This document shows positions 42,799-50,646 of a stretch of DNA of 64,000 nt, in pieces. A program made the position numbers and the translations under genes. The DNA is from Streptomyces mutabilis (GTDB taxonomy: Bacteria; Actinomycetota; Actinomycetes; Streptomycetales; Streptomycetaceae). The notes under the pieces were generated by a model. That model was not told the origin of the DNA, searched no databases, and saw nothing but the letters and a program-made list of their open reading frames with translations. Where the stretch lies: contig NZ_BMTT01000002.1 of the NCBI RefSeq assembly GCF_014649815.1, forward strand, positions 186,001-250,000, read 5' to 3'. Every line of letters starts with the position of its first letter. Positions within the stretch are counted from its first letter, which is position 1.

Positions 42799-44526
42799 TC
42801 AGGACGTGGCGGCGGCGCCCTGACGGACGCGGGAGGCGGCGCCGGTCTGCGCACCGGGGCCGGCGGCGGCCTGGGCGCCGGGGCCTGCCGCAACGGCACC
42901 GTGCATGGTGCCGCCCGTCATGATGACGCCGTTGTTGAGGATGACGCTCCGGCGTTCCTCCAGTTCGGAGGTGTCGAGCCCGTGCTCCGCGAGCAGTTCG
43001 CCCAGATCGGCGAGGAGCCGCAGCTCGATGCGGCGGGCGGCGCGCTGGACGTCGATGCGCTGGAAGTAGTTCGTGTACTCCCCCGAGTCGGCGTGCTCGC
43101 GCAGGCTGGTGCGCGCGCCGAAGTCGTACCGCCGGTCGTGGGCGATGACGTCCTGAAGGCGTTCCTCACGGCGGCTGTCGGCCCGGTCGGCGAGAAGGCG
43201 GCCCAGCGGGCGGGCGACAGGGCCGCCGAGGCTTTCGTGCATCGCGGAGAGCGCGGCGGCGGCGATCCGCGGGGTGTCGTCGCCGTGGTGCCGTTCGGTG
43301 AGGCGGTCCACCTCCTGGTAGGCGCTCCGGACCGGGGTGAGGACCGACGCGGCGCTGTTGAGGTGGAGGGTCCCGGAGACGACGACGGCCTGTACGTGCA
43401 CGGTGAGCACGATCTCCGCGTCCCACATCCGCACCTGGGCGCACACGCAGTGCCGTACGGGGCCGTCGACGCGTCCCCGCGCGGCTTCCACGACCGGGGC
43501 CTTCGCGTGCCGTGCCGGTCGGGACGTCAGGCGGCTGTCCGCACCGTCCGGCCAGAAGACGGAACGTGAGAAGGGTTCGGGCCCGTCGAGCTCGGTGCCG
43601 TCGACGTACAGCCGTTCCTCGACGGAGAGACCGGCGACGCCCCGCGGTTCGCTTCCGAGGCCGCCGAGGCCGTCGCGCAGGGCGACGACGAGCTTGTCCG
43701 TGGTGAGGGGGACGGACGGCGCGGCGCCGGGGGCGGGCCGCAGCCGCAGGTCGAGGGACCAGGAGGTGAGCTCGGTGCCGGAACCCGTGAAGGGCCGGTA
43801 GCCGCTGTGGATGACGAGATTGCCGTCGTTGCGGGGAACGTCCGTGGTCTGCCGTGGCGGGGCGGGCGCCGGTGCGCCGGGGACGAGTTCGCGGGACGCG
43901 GTGTCCCACACCTCCTTCTGCTGCCGCCAGGCCGCCCACCACGGCACGCCCGTCAGCAGGACCGCGGTGCACAGCAGCGCCGGCCAGAAGCCGGCGGGGC
44001 CCCACGGGGCCACCTGGGTCTGGGCGTACGCGCACAGTGCGGTGCCCACGGCGCTGAAGAGGCCGGCGGTGGCGAGACCGCCGGCCGCGTCCTCGACCCG
44101 CGGCGCACCGTCCTTGTCCCGGCGCAGGCTGTGCATGCCGGGCAGCCGCCGGACGCCGCCGCGCGTGCCGGCGGAGATCCTGGAGAGGAGGACGCGGGCG
44201 ACGGCGGCGGCCGGCACGCAGAGCAGACCGGCCAGCCAGGCGGCGGAGACCACCAGGTCGCGGGTGTGCACGGCGGCGAGGGCGCGACGGGCGTGGTCGA
44301 GCAGCAGCCGCTGGTCGACGCCGCAGGAAGGGGCGTGGGCGCGGTGCCGCTCCTGCTCCAGTTCCCGGACGACGACGCGGGCGAAGGACTCGTCGACCCA
44401 GGTGCCCGCGCACATGTGCCGGGTCGGGGTGTTCCACAGGTCCGGCGCCGGGCCGGGCGGGGACGCGGGCGGTCTGGGCGCGGGGACGCTCCGCGCGCGG
44501 TCCGTGGTGGCGGGTTCGTGCTCCAT
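42799..44526 (-). CDS. Membrane protein with C-terminal Gly-rich amyloid-like motif, unknown function
   Basis: 575 residues. The Pro-rich N-terminus is followed by a cytoplasmic segment with WNTPTRHMCAGTWVDESFARVVVREL. Hydrophobic helices lie at about 90-112 (VVSAAWLAGLLCVPAAAVARVLL), 150-170 and 178-200 (FWPALLCTAVLLTGVPWWAAW). A soluble region of about 320 residues with many beta strands follows (VIHSGYRPFTGSGTELTSWSLDL; VRMWDAEIVLTVHVQAVVVSGTLHL). A helical region and then VILNNGVIMTGGTMHGAVAAGPGAQA near the end complete it. The last motif parallels the N-terminal motif of the downstream protein. I recognise no enzymatic domain. First gene of a two-gene unit. Confidence 0.78.
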   Translation of the reverse strand: MEHEPATTDRARSVPAPRPPASPPGPAPDLWNTPTRHMCAGTWVDESFARVVVRELEQERHRAHAPSCGVDQRLLLDHARRALAAVHTRDLVVSAAWLAGLLCVPAAAVARVLLSRISAGTRGGVRRLPGMHSLRRDKDGAPRVEDAAGGLATAGLFSAVGTALCAYAQTQVAPWGPAGFWPALLCTAVLLTGVPWWAAWRQQKEVWDTASRELVPGAPAPAPPRQTTDVPRNDGNLVIHSGYRPFTGSGTELTSWSLDLRLRPAPGAAPSVPLTTDKLVVALRDGLGGLGSEPRGVAGLSVEERLYVDGTELDGPEPFSRSVFWPDGADSRLTSRPARHAKAPVVEAARGRVDGPVRHCVCAQVRMWDAEIVLTVHVQAVVVSGTLHLNSAASVLTPVRSAYQEVDRLTERHHGDDTPRIAAAALSAMHESLGGPVARPLGRLLADRADSRREERLQDVIAHDRRYDFGARTSLREHADSGEYTNYFQRIDVQRAARRIELRLLADLGELLAEHGLDTSELEERRSVILNNGVIMTGGTMHGAVAAGPGAQAAAGPGAQTGAASRVRQGAAATS

Positions 44527-44700
44527 GTGGCCCCCGTGGTGCGTGTCGGGACGAGGTGTGCCACGGACAACGAGCAGCGACGCCCCCGGGTTGCGGGCCC
44601 GCGGAGCCCGGTGGATGGCCGCCGGGGGCGCGGGTTCCGGGCCCGCGCGCCGTCCCCGGGTTGCGCCCGGTGCGCTCCCGCCCGCCGCCGGTGGTGGTCG

Positions 44701-45768
44701 CTACCCGGCGCCCGCCACCGCCGACAGCCGGTGCACGTCCCGGGCCGAGCCGGTCACACCGTTCAGGAAGCCCCGGGCCCGGGGGGAGGCGTGCTGGGTG
44801 AGCCAGGCGGGGTCGATGTCGCAGACGGAGACGCGGACCTCGGTGCCGGCCAGGGCGAGGGGGAGGGTGTGGACGACCGTGGACGGGAAGCTGAGGATGG
44901 TGCGGCCGATCGGGCCGCGGCGGGCGATCAGTTCCAGGGGGAGGTCGGGGCGGACGATCTCCAGGCCCGTTTCCACCGCCAGCCGGTGCAGTTTCTCGGT
45001 GCTCTCGCGGCGGTGGGCGAAGTAGCGGGCCGCGCCGTGGGTCCTCGCCAGGCCGCGTACGGCCTCCAGGTAGCGGTCGGCGTCGACCACGCCGGTCTCC
45101 ACCAGCGAGGTGCCGACCATGTCGGCGCCCCTGGTGACGCGGGGCGGGCCGAAGCGGGCGCGGGTCCAGGCGAAGTCGTTGGCGGTGACGGTGACGCCGT
45201 CCGGGGTGTCCTCGATCGGCATGGAGGAGAAGACCGAGACCCGGCGGTCCTTGTTCGGGGTCAGGCGGTGCCGGGCGGAGCGGGAGACGGGGGCGAAGAG
45301 GAGGTCGCGCGGGCCGGGGCGGCTGCCCTTGCGGTGCCAGCGGACCAGGCGCTCGCCGTGGGCCAGTTGGGTGACGAACTCCATCGTGGCCGTGCCGTCG
45401 TCGACGACGACGAGGTCGTGGGCGCGGGTGATGGTGAGGAGCAGTTGTACGTAGCGGGAGAACGGGTCGCCCATGACGATCCGTTCGGCCTGGCGCAGGG
45501 CGCCGGCCAGGCCGCCCACCGTCCGGAAGGGGGCCGTGGCGCCACCGCGCGCCTCCTCCCAGCGGATTTCGTGCCCTTCCCGCCGGGCCAGTTCCGCCAT
45601 GCGGCGGAGCTGGCCCCGGGTCATCGGATCGACCGGGGACAGGACCACGAGGGTGAGCTCCGCGCCGGGTGCGCGGGTGTGCGCCCACTCCAGCACGTTC
45701 AGCAGTTGTACCGGGCTCTCGACGAAGGCGAGAGTGCGGGGGCCGGCGTTCCCGGCGCGGGGGCTCAT
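44701..45768 (-). CDS. Glycosyltransferase, GT52/polysialyltransferase-like
   Basis: 355 residues. The opening LAFVESPVQLLNVLEWA matches the start of GT52-type sialyl/galactosyltransferases. VVVDDGTATMEF supplies the D/E-D/E-G motif seen in bacterial poly/oligosialyltransferases, and a C-terminal STVVHTLPLALAG with CDIDP follows. GT-B fold likely, cytoplasmic. Last gene of the minus-strand arm (DUF6716-like, CMP-sugar synthetase, synthase, this), 51 bp after the synthase gene. Probably transfers a nonulosonic acid such as Kdn from its CMP form to the growing polymer. Confidence 0.72.
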   Translation of the reverse strand: MSPRAGNAGPRTLAFVESPVQLLNVLEWAHTRAPGAELTLVVLSPVDPMTRGQLRRMAELARREGHEIRWEEARGGATAPFRTVGGLAGALRQAERIVMGDPFSRYVQLLLTITRAHDLVVVDDGTATMEFVTQLAHGERLVRWHRKGSRPGPRDLLFAPVSRSARHRLTPNKDRRVSVFSSMPIEDTPDGVTVTANDFAWTRARFGPPRVTRGADMVGTSLVETGVVDADRYLEAVRGLARTHGAARYFAHRRESTEKLHRLAVETGLEIVRPDLPLELIARRGPIGRTILSFPSTVVHTLPLALAGTEVRVSVCDIDPAWLTQHASPRARGFLNGVTGSARDVHRLSAVAGAG

Positions 45769-45819
45769 CGGTGTGGGACCGTCCCGTGGTGAGGGCCTGG
45801 TGGGGTGTCGGGCCGGGTG

Positions 45820-46758
45820 TCAGACGGTGACGGGCTCGCCCGCGGCGGCGGCGATCTCCGCCTCGGCGACGACGCCGGTGACGCGGCGGAGCTTCTTCAT
45901 CGGGCCGAGCTCGGAGTCGTAGACCTTCTTGACGCCGTCGCCGAGGGAGGCCTCGATGGTGCGGATGTCGCGCACCAGGCGGGTCAGGCCCTGCGGCTCC
46001 ACGGAGGCGGCCTGGTCGGAGCCCCACATGGCGCGGTCGAGGGTGATGTGGCGCTCGACGAAGGTGGCGCCGAGAGCGACGGCGGCGAGGGTGGTCTGCA
46101 GGCCGGTCTCGTGGCCGGAGTAGCCGATCGGGACGTTCGGGTACTCCTGCTGGAGGGTGTTGATGACGCGGAGGTTGAGCTCCTCGGCCTGCGCCGGGTA
46201 CGTCGACGTGGCGTGGCACATGAGGATGTTGTCGCTGCCGAGGACCTCGACCGCGTGGCGGATCTGCTTCGGCGTCGACATGCCGGTGGAGAGGATGATC
46301 GTCCGGCCCGTCGCGCGCAGGGCGCGCAGCAGTTCGTCGTCGGTGAGGGAGGCGGAGGCGACCTTGTGGGCGGGGACGTCGAACTTCTCCAGGAAGGCGA
46401 CGGCCTCGGTGTCCCACGGGGAGGCGAACCAGTCGATGTTCTTCGACTTGCAGTACTCGTCGATCTGGCGGTACTCGTCCTCGCCGAACTCCACGCGGTG
46501 GCGGTAGTCGATGTACGTCATCCGGCCCCAGGGCGTGTCGCGCTCGATGTCCCACTGGTCGCGCGGGGTGCAGATCTCCGGGGTGCGCTTCTGGAACTTG
46601 ACCGCGTCGCAGCCGGCCTCGGCGGCCACGTCGATCAGCTTGAAGGCGTTCTCGAGGTCGCCGTTGTGGTTGATGCCGATCTCGCCGGTGATGTAGACGG
46701 GGCGGCCCGGACCGGCCTCGCGGGTACCGAAGGTGCGGATGCGGGAGTTGGTGCTCAT
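45820..46758 (-). CDS. NeuB-type nonulosonic acid (Kdn/sialic acid) synthase
   Basis: 312 residues, a PEP-condensing TIM barrel: ITGEIGINHNGDLENAFKLID, CDAVKFQKRTPEIC, WFASPWDTEAVAFLE, LSTGMSTPKQI, GYSGHETG and ERHITLDRAMWGSDQAASVEP, the NeuB fingerprint. Most NeuB proteins have about 340-350 residues with a C-terminal antifreeze-like SAF domain that closes the active site; this protein ends after the barrel. The ATG at 46758 follows the synthetase stop by 13 bases. Predicted to make Kdn or a related 3-deoxy-nonulosonate from a six-carbon sugar and PEP. Confidence 0.9.
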   Translation of the reverse strand: MSTNSRIRTFGTREAGPGRPVYITGEIGINHNGDLENAFKLIDVAAEAGCDAVKFQKRTPEICTPRDQWDIERDTPWGRMTYIDYRHRVEFGEDEYRQIDEYCKSKNIDWFASPWDTEAVAFLEKFDVPAHKVASASLTDDELLRALRATGRTIILSTGMSTPKQIRHAVEVLGSDNILMCHATSTYPAQAEELNLRVINTLQQEYPNVPIGYSGHETGLQTTLAAVALGATFVERHITLDRAMWGSDQAASVEPQGLTRLVRDIRTIEASLGDGVKKVYDSELGPMKKLRRVTGVVAEAEIAAAAGEPVTV

Positions 46759-46771
46759 GACAGGGGGTTCC

Positions 46772-48031
46772 TTACTTGGACTGGGTGATCGTGGGGGATT
46801 CGAGGGAGTCGAGTGAGGGGCCGAGGATCCAGCTCGCGATCTCCCGGATCGCGCCGTCACCGCCGGGGACGGTGGTGACCGCACGGGCGGCGCCGCGTAC
46901 GGCGTCGTGGGCGCTCGCGACCGCCACGGGCCAGCCGACGAGGGCGAAGCACGGGAGGTCGTTGACGTCGTTGCCGACGTAGAGCACGCGTTCGGGCGCG
47001 ATGCCCTGCTCCTCGCACCACTGCTTGAGGGCGAGGTCCTTGCGGTCGATGCCGTGCAGCACGGGGAGCTTGAGCTTGCGTGCGCGGGCGGCGACGACCG
47101 GGTTCTGTTCCGTGGACAGGATGAGCATCGTCAGGCCGCTGCGGCGAAGGGCGGCGATGCCGAGCCCGTCGCCGCGGTGGACGGAGACGAACTCCCGTCC
47201 GTCGGAGTCGATCAGCACCCGGTCGTCGGTCTGGGTGCCGTCGAAGTCGAGGACGACCGCGTCGATGTCGGCGGCGGTCGGGAGGGCGCCGGGCCTGGCC
47301 GCGTCGAAGTGCGGTGCCAGGGCGCGGGCGCGGGCGAGGTCGTGCGGGTCGTCGATCTCCAGGACGCGGGCCGGGTCGGTGCGGACCAGTTCGGTGCGGC
47401 CGAAGAAGCGGTGCCGGTGCTCGCGGAAGCCGGGTGCGGCCATCGCGTAGGCGGCGCCGGTCTCCAGCAGGTCCTGGGGGCGGTCCTGGCGGCGGGGGCG
47501 GTAGGACTTGTCGTGGTTGACGCCGTAACCGCCCTCCTCCGGACCGTCCTCGTCGGCGCCGTCGCGCCACACGAAGCCGTGGAACGGGGCCACGGTCACC
47601 GCGGTGTCCGCGCCGTTCTCGGCGACCGCGCCGGCCACCCCGTCGATGTCCTCGCGGACGATGAAGGGGCTGGTGCACTGCACGAGGAGCACCACGTCGA
47701 CGGCGGCGCCGTGCAGGGCCTCGTGCGCGTCCATGGCGTGCAGGACGGCGGCCTCGGAGGTGGCCGTGTCACCGGCGATGGCGGCGGGCCGCAGCACGAC
47801 CTCGGCGCCGGCCTCGCGGGCCACGGCGGCGATGGCCTGGTCGTCGGTGGAGACCACGACGTCCGTCACCAGCCGGGTGGCCAGGCACTCGCGCACCGCG
47901 CGGGCCACCAGGGGGACGCCGCCGACGGGGGCGAGGTTCTTCGCGGGCACGCCCTTGGAGCCGCCGCGCGCGGGGATCACCGCGAGCACTCGGCGCACCG
48001 AGGCGCCCTGGTCCGCTTCCTGGTTGGACAT
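46772..48031 (-). CDS. CMP-nonulosonate synthetase fused to HAD phosphatase
   Basis: 419 residues. The N-terminal cytidylyltransferase (1-245) has VIPARGGSKGVPAKN at 18-32, VVVSTDDQAIAAVA, LLVQCTSPF and NHDKSYRPRRQDRPQDLLETGAAYA. The C-terminal HAD phosphatase (about 255-410) has the nucleophile motif VVLDFDGTQTDD, motif II ILSTEQ and motif III YVGNDVNDLPCF, as in KdsC/Kdn-9-phosphatase types. One polypeptide thus removes phosphate from the 9-phosphate sugar acid and activates it with CTP. The same order of domains occurs in vertebrate CMP-sialate synthetase. Start ATG at 48031. Confidence 0.92.
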   Translation of the reverse strand: MSNQEADQGASVRRVLAVIPARGGSKGVPAKNLAPVGGVPLVARAVRECLATRLVTDVVVSTDDQAIAAVAREAGAEVVLRPAAIAGDTATSEAAVLHAMDAHEALHGAAVDVVLLVQCTSPFIVREDIDGVAGAVAENGADTAVTVAPFHGFVWRDGADEDGPEEGGYGVNHDKSYRPRRQDRPQDLLETGAAYAMAAPGFREHRHRFFGRTELVRTDPARVLEIDDPHDLARARALAPHFDAARPGALPTAADIDAVVLDFDGTQTDDRVLIDSDGREFVSVHRGDGLGIAALRRSGLTMLILSTEQNPVVAARARKLKLPVLHGIDRKDLALKQWCEEQGIAPERVLYVGNDVNDLPCFALVGWPVAVASAHDAVRGAARAVTTVPGGDGAIREIASWILGPSLDSLESPTITQSK

Positions 48032-48108
48032 GAGGTCTGCTCCTTGCGCAGGTGACGCCGGTGACGCGGATGTCTGGGGAACCGCCGGGGTCCCGGGTAT
48101 CGGCCCGC

Positions 48109-49458
48109 TCACAGCTCCCCCATCCGCCGGATCACCGGGGCGACGCGCTGGACGCCGTGGCGGTAGGCGCCGCGGGCGGCCCGACGGACGACCTGGCGGA
48201 CCGGGCCGGGCGCCTTGTCGGCGGCGGGGGCGCCCGGCAGCGGGGTGCCGTCGGGGGCGAGGTGGTGGCGGGCGAGGATGCCGGGGAGGTACCGGGGGGC
48301 GGTGACGGTGGTGTAGTACGGGGCGATCGGAGGCAGGCCGCCGGGCCGGCCGCGCAGGGCGGCGATGCGGTCCCTGGCCTGGTCGAAGGCGGTCTCGTAG
48401 GCACCGCCCTCGGCCGCCACGCCCTGCCGGGCGACCCACTCGGCGTCGGGCACCGGGCGGTGGCCCTCGTCGAGCTGGTCCCAGGAGGCGAGGCAGCCGG
48501 AGCCGACGAAGTGGTGGTTGCCGAGCGCCTCGCGCACGCCGAGGTCGGTCAGTACGGCCGTCGGGATACGTCGGTGCAGGGACTCCAGCGCCGCCGTGGA
48601 GCTGATGGTGACCAGCAGGTCGGTGCGGTCGAGGACCTCGCCCATGTGCCCGTACACCAAACGGAAGTTGGGCGGCGGGTCGGCCCGCTGCACCAGCTTC
48701 TGGTACGGCAGCTCCTCGATGTGCGTGGTGTGCTCGCCGGGCTTGGAGCGCAGCTTGAGCACGACTTCCCGCTCGGGGTGGCGGCGGGCATGCCGGATCA
48801 GCCGTTCGAGGAGGTACACGCGGTCCCCGCGGTTGTCCGGCACCGAGGGCTGGGCGGCGAAGACGACCGTGTACGGGCGGTCGTCCCCGTCGGGCTCACC
48901 GGTGTAGGCGGCTCCGCCCAGGAAGGGCAGGGCGACCTCGGTCACCGCCGAGGCGTCGGCGCCGACACCCTCGTACACCTTCCGGAACCGCTCCGCGTCC
49001 TGGCGGGAGTTGGCGAGGACGACGTCGGCGCCGTGGCGCAGCAGCAGGCCGTCGGCGAGCTTCTCGTAGACGACGCCGACGTAGCCGGTGACGACCACGG
49101 GCCGGTCGGCGCGGTCCTGCCAGACGCGTCCCAGGCCGTGCAGCATCGCCTGGACGCCGCCGCCGACCAGGGCGAGGACGAGGACGTCGTAGCTCTCCTC
49201 GCCCGTCGCGTCGCCCATCGCGCGCAGGAACTCGACGGCGGTCACCTCGCGGAGCGTGTCCGCGGTGACGCCGACTTCCCTGAGCTGGCGGGGGGTGGGG
49301 GTGGCTCGGCCGCGCAGGAGGTAGCCGTCGAGGTGGACGTCCGTGCTCCCGGGGGATTCGGGGGCGATGCGGCTCGCGGTGAGCGCGCCCCATTTCCACC
49401 GGGTGTCGGAGTCCGCCAGGACGGCGACTCGCAGGGCCTTCGTTGCACTTGCTGGCAC
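48109..49458 (-). CDS. Putative glycosyltransferase (DUF6716-like, GT-B fold)
   Basis: 449 residues. VAVLADSDTRWKWGALTA opens a Rossmann-type domain; YDVLVLALVGGG and PVVVTGYVGVVYEKLADGLLLRHGADVVLANS follow. A second Rossmann half starts near 215 (YTVVFAAQPSVPDNRGDRVYLLERLIRHARRHPEREVVLKLRSKPGEHTTH) and has the polymerase-like DLLVTISSTAALESLHRR. This resembles CDP-glycerol/polysialyl GT-B proteins. First gene of the minus-strand arm. GTG at 49458 has no Shine-Dalgarno; TAGCGT (complement of 49466-49471) ends 8 bases before it, so it is probably leaderless. A 7-bp-armed palindrome overlaps this -10. Confidence 0.72.
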   Translation of the reverse strand: MPASATKALRVAVLADSDTRWKWGALTASRIAPESPGSTDVHLDGYLLRGRATPTPRQLREVGVTADTLREVTAVEFLRAMGDATGEESYDVLVLALVGGGVQAMLHGLGRVWQDRADRPVVVTGYVGVVYEKLADGLLLRHGADVVLANSRQDAERFRKVYEGVGADASAVTEVALPFLGGAAYTGEPDGDDRPYTVVFAAQPSVPDNRGDRVYLLERLIRHARRHPEREVVLKLRSKPGEHTTHIEELPYQKLVQRADPPPNFRLVYGHMGEVLDRTDLLVTISSTAALESLHRRIPTAVLTDLGVREALGNHHFVGSGCLASWDQLDEGHRPVPDAEWVARQGVAAEGGAYETAFDQARDRIAALRGRPGGLPPIAPYYTTVTAPRYLPGILARHHLAPDGTPLPGAPAADKAPGPVRQVVRRAARGAYRHGVQRVAPVIRRMGEL

Positions 49459-49468
49459 GTCGTAGACG

Positions 49469-49486
49469 CTAGGAAGCCATTCCTAG
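49469..49486. promoter_or_regulatory. Palindrome in the divergent promoter of the glycopolymer locus
   Basis: CTAGGAA-gcca-TTCCTAG, a perfect 7-bp-armed inverted repeat covering the -10 of the minus-strand arm, 170 bases before the plus-strand arm start. Candidate operator for the whole locus. Confidence 0.5.
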
Positions 49487-49656
49487 GAACCGCCCAACCG
49501 GAATCCAACAAATGGTGAACAGCACATCGCCGAATGGAGAATCGGCTCGTCCGGCGTTCGGAAAAATGTTCGCTTCACTGCTTCGCCACGCCGCGTTCAC
49601 CTCATATCAAGGTGTGGGTAAAGCCGAATGACGGGCCGCCGCATAACCTCGCCGAC

Positions 49657-50646
49657 GTGCCCAAGCTCTCCGTCATCGTGCCGTTCTACAACGTGCGGCA
49701 ATACGCACCAGACACCCTGCGGAGTCTGCTCGCCAACGCGCGGGACGACTTCGAGTTCATTCTCGTCGACGACTGTTCCACCGACGGGACCGTGGACCTT
49801 CTCGCCCGCGCCGAGCGCGAGCTGCCGGGGGCGGTGCTGGTCATACACGAGAAGAACGGCGGGCTGGCCACCGCCCGCAACACCGGCATCGACCGGGCGC
49901 GCGGCGAGTACGTCACCTTCCTGGACGGCGACGACTGGCTGGCGCCGGGCCACTGCGCCCGGCTGGTGTCCGCGATCGAGCGGCTGGGCGTCGACTTCGT
50001 GCGCACCGACCACGTGCAGTGCACGGGCCGGGCCCGCACCCTGCACCGGGTGCCGCACGGCCGCCGCAACGTGGCGCTGCGGCCCCGCGACGCGATCCTG
50101 CCCGCGCATCGGACGACCTCCGTCGACTACGCCTACGCGTGGGCGGGCGTCTACCACCGCCGGCTGGCCGAGAACGGCCTGCTGCGGTTCACCGACGGGC
50201 TGCGCACGGCCGAGGACCGGCCGTGGATCTGGAAGCTGCACCGGGAGGCGGAGTCGTTCGCCGTGACCGGGCTGCTCGGCGTCTTCTACCGGCGCGGGGT
50301 GGCGTCCTCGCTCACCCAGATCGGTGACGTCCGCCAGCTCGACTTCATCCGCGCCTTCGACGAGGTGCTCGCGGGGGCGGCCGGGGACCCGGACGCCGCG
50401 CGGCTGGTGCCGAAGGCGGTGCGCACGTACTGCGCGATCATCTCCCACCATCTCGGTTCCGTCGAAAGGTTCGAGCCTGCCGTGGCCCGGAAACTGAAGG
50501 CGATGAGCGCGGCGGCGCTCGGACGGATGCCGCAGGACGCCCTCGACGAGGTGCTCGGCTCGATGGACGCCGAACGCGCCACGCGGCTGCGCCGGCTGCG
50601 GCGCCGTGCGGCGGCGGCCCGGCGGGAAGCGGAGGCGGCGGCGTGA
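49657..50646 (+). CDS. Family 2 glycosyltransferase (first paralogue)
   Basis: 329 residues from the GTG at 49657. GT-A fold: PKLSVIVPFYNVRQY, FEFILVDDCSTDGT (nucleotide-binding Asp), GLATARNTGIDRARGEYVTFLDGDDWLAPG (DxD) and LRTAEDRPWIWKLH with the ED motif for the catalytic base. The C-terminal 120 residues are helical and basic. Closely related to the product of 55764-56729. TAACCT at 49644-49649 ends 8 bases upstream, so the mRNA is probably leaderless; the longer in-frame start at 49534 has no similarity. Overlaps the next gene by four bases. Confidence 0.9.
   Translation: MPKLSVIVPFYNVRQYAPDTLRSLLANARDDFEFILVDDCSTDGTVDLLARAERELPGAVLVIHEKNGGLATARNTGIDRARGEYVTFLDGDDWLAPGHCARLVSAIERLGVDFVRTDHVQCTGRARTLHRVPHGRRNVALRPRDAILPAHRTTSVDYAYAWAGVYHRRLAENGLLRFTDGLRTAEDRPWIWKLHREAESFAVTGLLGVFYRRGVASSLTQIGDVRQLDFIRAFDEVLAGAAGDPDAARLVPKAVRTYCAIISHHLGSVERFEPAVARKLKAMSAAALGRMPQDALDEVLGSMDAERATRLRRLRRRAAAARREAEAAA

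Noticed and set aside
43166-46555. An 1129-codon minus-strand open frame across several glycopolymer genes
   Set aside because: Arg/Pro-rich translation in the wrong frame of three genes that have recognisable products. Such long frames arise from GC bias at third positions.
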